Shown: piece by piece, positions 4,632-9,432 of the stretch
Layout of the letters: every line of letters starts with the position of its first letter
Numbering within the stretch: the stretch's first letter is position 1
From: JACKCP01 sp034007295
GTDB taxonomy: Bacteria > Desulfobacterota > Desulfobacteria > Desulfobacterales > JACKCP01
Assembly (NCBI GenBank): GCA_034007295.1
Contig: JAVERC010000076.1
Span: forward strand, 1 to 9,432
DNA length: 9,432 nucleotides
Direction of reading: 5' to 3'
The notes under the pieces: generated by a model
What the model was told of the DNA's origin: nothing
The model's database searches: none
What the model saw: the letters and a program-made list of their open reading frames with translations, nothing else
Translations under genes and position numbers: made by a program

Positions 4632-6164
4632 TTAAAAGTCCTGCTGCGTTGCACCATTAGCCATATTTACCCTGAACTGAAGTGCCTCCCCTAAATGTTC
4701 TTTTCTTATATTTTCGCATTCTTCCATATCAGCTATTGACCTTGCTGTTTTTAAAATTCTGTCAAGGGTTCTTGCCGAAAACCTGAATTTTTCAAATGCT
4801 CTGCTCATAATACTGTTTCCCTCTGAATCAAGAACACAAAACTTTTGAATATCTTTTTTGGACATTCCAGAATTAAGAACAAGTGGTGATCCAAATCTTT
4901 TTTTCTGAACATTTCTTGCTCTTAAAACATTTTGCTTCATCTCAGCTGATGTTTTAGAATCAGATTCTTTTGAAAATTTTTCATAGGAAATATCACTTAC
5001 TTCAACCTGAATATCAATTCTGTCAATTACAGGCCCTGAAAGTTTATTTCTGTATTTTTCTATTTGCGAGGCAGTGCATCTGCATTCATGAAATCTGCTG
5101 GTAAAATATCCGCATGGGCATGGATTCATGGCTGCAATCAGCATAAAGTCAGCTGGAAATTCCAAAGATCCCTCTGCTCTTGAAATAACAATATTTTTAC
5201 CTTCAAGGGGCTGGCGGAGCATTTCAAGGTTTTCTCTTCTAAACTCGCTGAATTCATCTAAAAACAGAACGCCCTTATGTGCCAGAGAAATTTCACCTGG
5301 TTTTGGAATTCTTCCTCCACCAATAAGACCAGCATATGAAATTGTATGGTGCGGAGACCTGAACGGCCTTTTTGTTATAAATCTGTTTGCATCATCAATG
5401 AGTCCTGCTGCTGAATACACAAGGCTTACTTCAAGAATTTCCTCTTCTTCCATTTCAGGCATTATTGTAGGGACTCTCTTTGACAGCATTGTTTTACCTG
5501 AGCCAGGAGGTCCTGAGAGCAAAAGATTATGTCCTCCTGAAGCAGCTATTTCAAATGCCCTTTTAGCATATTCCTGACCTTTAACTTCTTTAAAATCAAG
5601 AGTTTCTTCAAAAAAAAATTCTTTTTTTTCTATAATTATTTCATCAGGGACTTTTTCCCCCCTTATCACAGCAACAGCATCTAAAAGAGAAGAAACAGGA
5701 ATAACATTAATACTGTTTATTATTTTTGCTTCTGTTCCGTTTTTTGAGGGAACTATTATCCCCTTAAACCTTTTTTCTTTACATAAAACAGCTCCTGCCA
5801 AAATTCCAGGCTGAGGCTTTACTTTACCGTCAAGGGACAATTCACCCCGAATAAAATATTGATCTATTTTACCTTTATCAATTATTCCTAAATTTGAAAG
5901 TATACCAAGAGCAATTGGAAGATCAAACCCTGTACCTTCCTTTCTTATATCGGCAGGAGAAAGATTTACAGTTATTCTTCCAAGGGGGAATTTAAAACCT
6001 GAATTTTTAATTGCAGCTCTTACTCTGTCCTTACTTTCACGCACAGCAGTTTCAGGGAGGCCTACAATCTGAAATGAAGAAATCCCCTTTGAAACATCAA
6101 CCTCAGTATCAACATGAAGAGCCTTAACCCCTGACAAAGTCCAGGCATTAATTTTTGAAATCAA
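4632..6164 (-). CDS. yifB: YifB/ComM family Mg chelatase-like AAA+ ATPase
   Basis: YifB/ComM proteins are cytoplasmic AAA+ ATPases. ComM is a hexameric helicase that promotes branch migration when natural-transformation DNA is integrated, and the family is also widespread outside competent species. The 510-aa product has the usual three parts: an N-terminal ChlI-type domain (about 20-160), the AAA+ Mg-chelatase core (about 190-395) and the C-terminal Mg-chelatase domain (about 405-500). Visible motifs are Walker A GPPGSGKT (218-225), Walker B GVLFLDEF (298-305), AAMNPCPCGY (344-353) with further Cys at 361 and 363, and DRIDI (381-385). FSARTLDRILKTARSIADM (462-480) follows. The start is TTG 6164-6162, with AGGAG (6178-6174) at 9 nt and a good match to family N-termini (MISKINAWTLSG). 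The last 12 or so residues (VNMANGATQQDF) look like an extra tail and overlap an inverted repeat. It is divergent from lpxC with a 173-bp gap. Confidence 0.95.
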   Translation of the reverse strand: MISKINAWTLSGVKALHVDTEVDVSKGISSFQIVGLPETAVRESKDRVRAAIKNSGFKFPLGRITVNLSPADIRKEGTGFDLPIALGILSNLGIIDKGKIDQYFIRGELSLDGKVKPQPGILAGAVLCKEKRFKGIIVPSKNGTEAKIINSINVIPVSSLLDAVAVIRGEKVPDEIIIEKKEFFFEETLDFKEVKGQEYAKRAFEIAASGGHNLLLSGPPGSGKTMLSKRVPTIMPEMEEEEILEVSLVYSAAGLIDDANRFITKRPFRSPHHTISYAGLIGGGRIPKPGEISLAHKGVLFLDEFSEFRRENLEMLRQPLEGKNIVISRAEGSLEFPADFMLIAAMNPCPCGYFTSRFHECRCTASQIEKYRNKLSGPVIDRIDIQVEVSDISYEKFSKESDSKTSAEMKQNVLRARNVQKKRFGSPLVLNSGMSKKDIQKFCVLDSEGNSIMSRAFEKFRFSARTLDRILKTARSIADMEECENIRKEHLGEALQFRVNMANGATQQDF

Positions 6165-6173
6165 AAAAAGAAT

Positions 6174-6178
6174 CTCCT
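6174..6178 (-). promoter_or_regulatory. Ribosome-binding site of yifB deciding a TTG start
   Basis: AGGAG on the minus strand, 9 nt before TTG at 6164. No ATG or GTG in frame is better placed, and the resulting N-terminus fits the family, so the TTG start is well supported. Confidence 0.65.
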
Positions 6179-6229
6179 ATAATTATTTTAACAAAACCAG
6201 TAGTTTTAAAGCCTTTGCCATTTATCTTT

Positions 6230-6259
6230 TTGACTTATAATCATTAATTAAGTTATAAA
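6230..6259 (+). promoter_or_regulatory. Candidate sigma-70 promoter for lpxC
   Basis: TTGACT (6230-6235), an 18-nt spacer and TATAAA (6254-6259) lie 79 nt upstream of the lpxC start in the yifB/lpxC divergent gap. Both boxes are close to consensus, but the background is AT-rich, so a chance match is possible. Confidence 0.45.
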
Positions 6260-6337
6260 TTCCTGTAATCATGAAATGAGCAGACTAAGATTAAGTTAAA
6301 GATTTACTCTTTTACAATATTTTTTACCGGAGTAAAA

Positions 6338-7219
6338 ATGGCTGAAAATGAAAATATAAAAATTTACCAGCACACTGTAAACAAAGAAATTAAATTGCAG
6401 GGAAAAGGCGTTCATTCTGGAAAGGATGTCACCTTGAAAATCCTTCCTGGAGAACCAAATTCAGGAATTCAATTTTTCAGGACAGATCTTCCAGGCCATA
6501 CCGGCATAAAAGCAATTTTCAAAAATGTAACAGATACAAGCCTTGCAACTGTAATTGGCAACGGAGATATAATTGTTTCAACAATTGAACACCTTATGTC
6601 TGCTTTTTCTGCAATGGGAATTGATAATGCTAGAGTAATGATTGATAATTATGAACTTCCTATTATGGATGGAAGTTCTTATGAATTTGCAAGAGAAATT
6701 ATGAATTCAGGCTTAAAGCCTCAAAATTTTCCAAGGCACTACATAGTAATAAAAAAAAACGTAGAACTAAATGAAGAGGGAAAATTTGTCGGAGCCTACC
6801 CTGATAATTCTTTCAGAATAAGCTGCAAAATTGACTTTTCAAATCAGGTAATAGGATTTCAGAGTTTCAGTATAAAAATTACACCTGAAAATTTTTTGAC
6901 TCATATAAGCAAGGCAAGAACCTTTGGATTTATGTCTGATGTTCAGACAATGAATATGCTTGGACTTGGAAGAGGCGGTTCCCTTGAAACAGCTGTCGTT
7001 GTTGACAAAAATAAAATCCTTAACCCTGGTGGCTTAAGATATCCAGATGAATTTGTACGACACAAAATGCTTGACTGTATTGGAGATTTTGCGTTGATTG
7101 GAATGCCTTTACTTGGTCATATCAAAACATTCAAATCAGGCCATGAATTCCATAGAAAATTTCTTGATCTTTTATTTTTGGAAAAAGATGCCTGGGAAAC
7201 AAAAACTTTTCTGCCATAG
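6338..7219 (+). CDS. lpxC: UDP-3-O-acyl-N-acetylglucosamine deacetylase
   Basis: LpxC is the zinc hydrolase that removes the acetyl group from UDP-3-O-acyl-GlcNAc, the committed step of lipid A synthesis in the cytoplasm. The 293-aa product has all key residues. STIEHLMSAF (81-90) gives the catalytic Glu84 and zinc ligand His85. RHKMLD (241-246) gives zinc ligands His242 and Asp246 plus Lys243. SGHEFH (267-272) gives the catalytic His269. Other family blocks are QGKGVHSG (21-28), LPIMDGSS (107-114) and KARTFGFM (192-199), followed by GLGRGGSLETAVV (209-221). Length is typical (about 300 aa). The ATG has GGAG (6329-6332) at 5 nt. It is not in a cell-division cluster as in gammaproteobacteria; it stands alone, divergent from yifB and convergent with metF. 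It shows that the organism makes lipid A-based lipopolysaccharide. Confidence 0.97.
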   Translation: MAENENIKIYQHTVNKEIKLQGKGVHSGKDVTLKILPGEPNSGIQFFRTDLPGHTGIKAIFKNVTDTSLATVIGNGDIIVSTIEHLMSAFSAMGIDNARVMIDNYELPIMDGSSYEFAREIMNSGLKPQNFPRHYIVIKKNVELNEEGKFVGAYPDNSFRISCKIDFSNQVIGFQSFSIKITPENFLTHISKARTFGFMSDVQTMNMLGLGRGGSLETAVVVDKNKILNPGGLRYPDEFVRHKMLDCIGDFALIGMPLLGHIKTFKSGHEFHRKFLDLLFLEKDAWETKTFLP

Positions 7220-7243
7220 AATCTTTAAAAATTCAAACAGACC

Positions 7244-7293
7244 CTAAATAAAACATTTATTTAGTTGCTGAACGAAAACGGACTTTTTTGTCC
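7244..7293 (-). repeat. Dispersed intergenic repeat, copy C (partial), with hairpin
   Basis: Bases 7258-7273 (TATTTAGTTGCTGAAC) are the exact reverse complement of 2871-2886, the right end of copy B2. To the left, CTAAATAAA (7244-7252) and TTTATTTAG (7256-7264) form a perfect 9-bp stem with a 3-nt loop, 25 nt after the lpxC stop. GGAC and GTCC around T6 (7280-7293) form a further small hairpin. It looks like one end of a repeat unit, the rest having decayed. Confidence 0.6.
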
Positions 7294-7371
7294 ATTCTTA
7301 AGTCAGATTCAAAATTTAATCCTCAAAATACTCAATCTATCCTAAAGGTTAAATTTTTCTTTTTCCTTGAA

Positions 7372-7413
7372 CTGAACAAAAAATTCTTGCTTTCGGCCAA
7401 TCACTATTTAGGG
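7372..7413 (-). repeat. Dispersed intergenic repeat, copy D1
   Basis: Its reverse complement matches 2835-2876 at 40 of 42 positions with no gaps, including GATTGGCCGAAA and ATTTTTTGTTCAG. It is head to head with D2. Confidence 0.85.
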
Positions 7414-7448
7414 ATTGATCGAAAATTATAATTTTTGTTCAGCAAATA
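7407..7448 (+). repeat. Dispersed intergenic repeat, copy D2 (inverted partner of D1)
   Basis: The plus-strand sequence aligns with copy B2 through AGGGATTGATCGAAAA and then ATTTTTGTTCAGCAA, with one T fewer. With D1 it makes an inverted pair: CTGAACAAAAAATT (7372-7385) can pair with AATTTTTGTTCAG (7430-7442), so the pair could form one long hairpin between lpxC and metF. Confidence 0.75.
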
Positions 7449-7483
7449 TTTCTATGGGAAAAATAACTGTTTTCTAAAGCTTT

Positions 7484-8374
7484 TTATTTACAAAAACTCT
7501 TTGAGTTCTCTGCTCCAAGTGCATGATAAATTTTTACTGTAGCAGGGGACTTGTTTAATGTATAAAAATGAATTCCTCTTACACGATTATCAACTAAATC
7601 TCGAACCTGCTCGGTTGCCCAATGAATACCAATATTTGCAACCCCCTCATCATCACTTGCCCTTTCAACTGCTTTTAAAAGAGAAGCTGGAAATCTTGCT
7701 CCTGCTGCAAGTTCGGCCATTTTATACATTCCTGATTTTGTCAGAACAGGCATAATTCCGGCAATAACAGGAACATTTATTTTATGGAACAGGCATCTGT
7801 CGCAAAAATCATAAAAATCCCTGTTATCAAAAAAAAGCTGGGTTACAATATAGTCTGCACCGCAGTCTACCTTTGCCTTAAGATATTCCATTTCTTTAAT
7901 TCTGTTTTGAGTTTCAGGATGTCCTTCTGGAAAGCCTGCAACTCCCACACACATTTCCGGAAAATTTTTCTTTATAAATTCAACAAGTTCAAAAGCATAA
8001 TGAAACCCGTCAGGGTGAGGTTTCCAGTTAGAATTTCCTTCAGGAGCATCTCCCCTTAAAGCGAGAATATTATTTATTCCAATTTTACTGTAATTTTCTA
8101 AAATCTCTCTTATTTCATCTTTTGATGCACCAACACAGGTAAGATGGGAAACAACTGTAATACCAGTTTCCTTTTTTATTCTTTCAACAAGATTATGGGT
8201 TCTGTATCTTGTAGTTCCCCCAGCTCCGTATGTAACACTTACATAGGTTGGCTCAAGTTTTTTCAGTTCAGAAATATTTTTAAAAAGATTTTCAAATCCT
8301 TTTTCTGTTTTAGGCGGAAAGAATTCAAAGCTGAAACTTGTTTTAACTGAATCCAATATATCTTTAACTAGCAT
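7484..8374 (-). CDS. metF: 5,10-methylenetetrahydrofolate reductase
   Basis: MetF is a cytoplasmic FAD TIM-barrel enzyme that interconverts 5,10-methylene-THF and 5-methyl-THF, feeding methionine synthesis or, in some anaerobes, the methyl branch of the Wood-Ljungdahl pathway. The 296-aa product has the normal bacterial length and motifs: FSFEFFPPKTEKG (14-26) with catalytic Glu17, VTYGAGG (47-53), SHLTC (76-80), LALRGD (104-109), AGFPEGHPE (146-154), TQLFFD (178-183) and GIMP (206-209). HFYTLN (269-274) closes the barrel. The start is ATG 8374-8372 with AGGAG (8384-8380) at 5 nt. No Cys-rich MetV partner or other Wood-Ljungdahl gene is visible in the window, so which pathway it serves is open. 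It is convergent with lpxC and divergent from the outer-membrane protein gene. Confidence 0.96.
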   Translation of the reverse strand: MLVKDILDSVKTSFSFEFFPPKTEKGFENLFKNISELKKLEPTYVSVTYGAGGTTRYRTHNLVERIKKETGITVVSHLTCVGASKDEIREILENYSKIGINNILALRGDAPEGNSNWKPHPDGFHYAFELVEFIKKNFPEMCVGVAGFPEGHPETQNRIKEMEYLKAKVDCGADYIVTQLFFDNRDFYDFCDRCLFHKINVPVIAGIMPVLTKSGMYKMAELAAGARFPASLLKAVERASDDEGVANIGIHWATEQVRDLVDNRVRGIHFYTLNKSPATVKIYHALGAENSKSFCK

Positions 8375-8807
8375 AATTTCTCCTGGTGATTTTATTTAAA
8401 AAGTGAGTAGCAGAAATAAATCATTATATCAAGATAAATTTATATATTAAGCTATATCGTCAAACTATATAAAAAAACACCGTATCATAAGTTAAACACG
8501 TATAAAATCTCAAACTCGATTAGCATTGAAAAACAAATTTTATTAAAAATAAACCAAATTCATTTTTTTGACCTTAAGCATTACATCCGATAAAAGTTTT
8601 CAAAAAAATTATTTTATAACAATACTTAAAAAATTCCCAAATCTTTAGCTAATAAAGCATTGTACAGAATCAATATTCTAAAATCAGAATAAAAATACTA
8701 TTTATCATTGACAAGTGAGTTTACGCCAAGTTAACAGAGTTAATCTTAAAAAAACGGGTTATAAAGAAGGTAATTATATAATTATTTAACTTAGGCGGGA
8801 GGAACAA
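8375..8807. other. Intergenic region between divergent metF and FadL-like gene
   Basis: These 433 bp are very AT-rich and hold no convincing reading frame, tRNA or copy of the dispersed repeat. They contain the metF ribosome-binding site (8380-8384) and must carry both divergent promoters. Weak plus-strand candidates are TTGACC (8568-8573) with TAAAAG (8591-8596) at 17 nt, and an isolated perfect TTGACA (8708-8713) without a good -10 box. A perfect TATAAT (8777-8782) lacks a -35 box. On the minus strand TATAAT (8428-8423) lies 48 nt before metF, also without a clear -35 box. None is strong enough to call. Confidence 0.5.
8797..8802 (+). promoter_or_regulatory. Ribosome-binding site of the FadL-like gene deciding a TTG start
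   Basis: GGGAGG, 5 nt before TTG at 8808. The codons that follow give a textbook signal peptide, so TTG is the start even though it is a rare start codon. Confidence 0.7.
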
Positions 8808-9432
8808 TTGAAAAGGATTTTAATTCTTACAGCAATTTTTTGTTTTACCGCTGCTTCAGCTTACGCAGGAAGTGTTGAAACCTTTGGAATAGGGGCCAAG
8901 GAAACAGCACAGGGAAAAGCAGTTGCAGCACAGGCAGACACACCGTTTGCAGTTTATTACAACCCGGCAGGTCTTACCCAGATTGAAGGGCCTACCCTTT
9001 CAGCAGGTTCTGTTTTCTATGAAGCGGAAGTTTCTTCTAAACTGAAGGTCATAGATCCAAACACTGGCAAAGAAATAAATAATGGCTGGGATAATGACAA
9101 TGAAACAGATAATGATACTTTAGTAAACCCGGCACTTGGTTATGCAATGCCCATAACTGATAATATCAGTTTTGGTGTTGCAGCATATTCACCATACGGT
9201 CTTACACTTGAGTCAAACAAAAACCCTTATGAAAACCCTATTTCATTTTTTGCATGGGAATCCCATTATGTAAGAATGGCTGTTACTCCAACAATTGCTT
9301 ATAAATTCAGTGACAAGCTTTCATTCGGTTTTGGTGTAAGCCTTGGGCAGTCTGAGTGTAACGCTGGAAGAACTTATAAGGCCAACCCATTTAAAATGAA
9401 GGTTTTAGAAATAGCTGTTGAAAAAGGAATTC
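8808..9432 (+). CDS. FadL/OmpP1/TodX family outer-membrane protein (5' part, cut by window end)
   Basis: FadL-family proteins are outer-membrane beta barrels that let hydrophobic compounds such as fatty acids or aromatic hydrocarbons enter the cell. The frame is open from TTG 8808 to the window end, 208 codons, about half of a usual 400-450-aa protein. It begins with a signal peptide: MKR, a hydrophobic core, and cleavage likely after AYA at residue 20. The mature N-terminus shows the family hatch-domain pattern: ETFGIGAKETAQGKAVAA (24-41), then the hallmark YNPAGL (51-56). The barrel starts with alternating strands: LSAGSVFYEAEV (64-75), NPALGYAMPITDNISFGVAA (107-126) and YSPYGL (127-132). 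A Gly/Asn/Asp-rich insertion (about 87-104) is probably a loop. The substrate cannot be told from this part. A fatty-acid or hydrocarbon role would suit the crotonase-like gene at the left edge, but the two are not linked. Confidence 0.9.
   Translation, partial: MKRILILTAIFCFTAASAYAGSVETFGIGAKETAQGKAVAAQADTPFAVYYNPAGLTQIEGPTLSAGSVFYEAEVSSKLKVIDPNTGKEINNGWDNDNETDNDTLVNPALGYAMPITDNISFGVAAYSPYGLTLESNKNPYENPISFFAWESHYVRMAVTPTIAYKFSDKLSFGFGVSLGQSECNAGRTYKANPFKMKVLEIAVEKGI

Larger units (their letters stand above)
7220..7483. other. Repeat-filled gap between convergent lpxC and metF
   Basis: These 264 bp between two gene 3' ends contain copies C, D1 and D2 of the dispersed repeat and several hairpins. 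I see no reading frame and no clear intrinsic terminator with a T-run. Confidence 0.6.

Noticed and set aside
5128..5577. 149-codon plus-strand open frame inside yifB
   Set aside because: It is fully antisense to the conserved AAA+ core of yifB, shows no recognisable motifs, and is explained by codon bias of the opposite strand.
7558..8350. Three plus-strand open frames (65, 91 and 68 codons) inside metF
   Set aside because: They are antisense to conserved MetF motifs, short, and lack ribosome-binding sites.
9427..9432. GAATTC (EcoRI site) exactly at the window end
   Set aside because: A 6-base site at the edge is likely coincidence; nothing else suggests a cloning boundary, and the reading frame stays open through it.

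Overview
The window is AT-rich (about two thirds A+T by eye) and comes from a Gram-negative bacterium. It carries lpxC (lipid A synthesis), an ApbE protein with a lipoprotein signal, and the start of a FadL/OmpP1-type outer-membrane protein. The gene mix, including a crotonase-like start and a bacterial cereblon homologue, would suit a low-GC member of the Desulfobacterota. That placement is an inference and no marker here proves it. Non-ATG starts behind good Shine-Dalgarno sites are common (GTG for apbE, TTG for yifB and the outer-membrane protein).

Layout from left to right: (1) the first 17 codons of a minus-strand gene, probably crotonase family; (2) an intergenic stretch with a copy of a dispersed repeat; (3) apbE on the minus strand, divergent by only 30 bp from (4) a tRNA-dihydrouridine synthase (Dus) family gene; (5) immediately behind it a 123-residue CULT-domain protein, i.e. 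a stand-alone bacterial cereblon homologue; (6) two tandem repeat copies, then an EamA/DMT transporter; (7) converging on it, two small minus-strand genes of unknown function, 91 aa and a Cys-rich 48 aa; (8) a 310-bp non-coding stretch with three stem-loops, one a perfect 16-bp stem with a G-rich loop; (9) yifB (minus) divergent from (10) lpxC (plus); (11) a repeat-filled gap; (12) metF (minus); (13) a 433-bp intergenic region; (14) the 5' part of the FadL/OmpP1 gene, cut by the window end.

Most genes are housekeeping: flavinylation (ApbE), tRNA modification (Dus), lipid A (LpxC), one-carbon metabolism (MetF) and natural transformation or DNA processing (YifB). They do not form one pathway. 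The most interesting item is the Dus-CULT pair. The CULT protein keeps all four zinc cysteines and the tri-tryptophan cage that binds uridine and thalidomide in characterised homologues. It sits directly behind, and is probably translationally coupled to, an enzyme that makes dihydrouridine, whose base is a cyclic ureide. The Dus itself has a non-canonical active-site segment. A second theme is a roughly 50-bp intergenic repeat family found as single, tandem and inverted copies. A third is the structured, GGA-rich non-coding stretch next to yifB.
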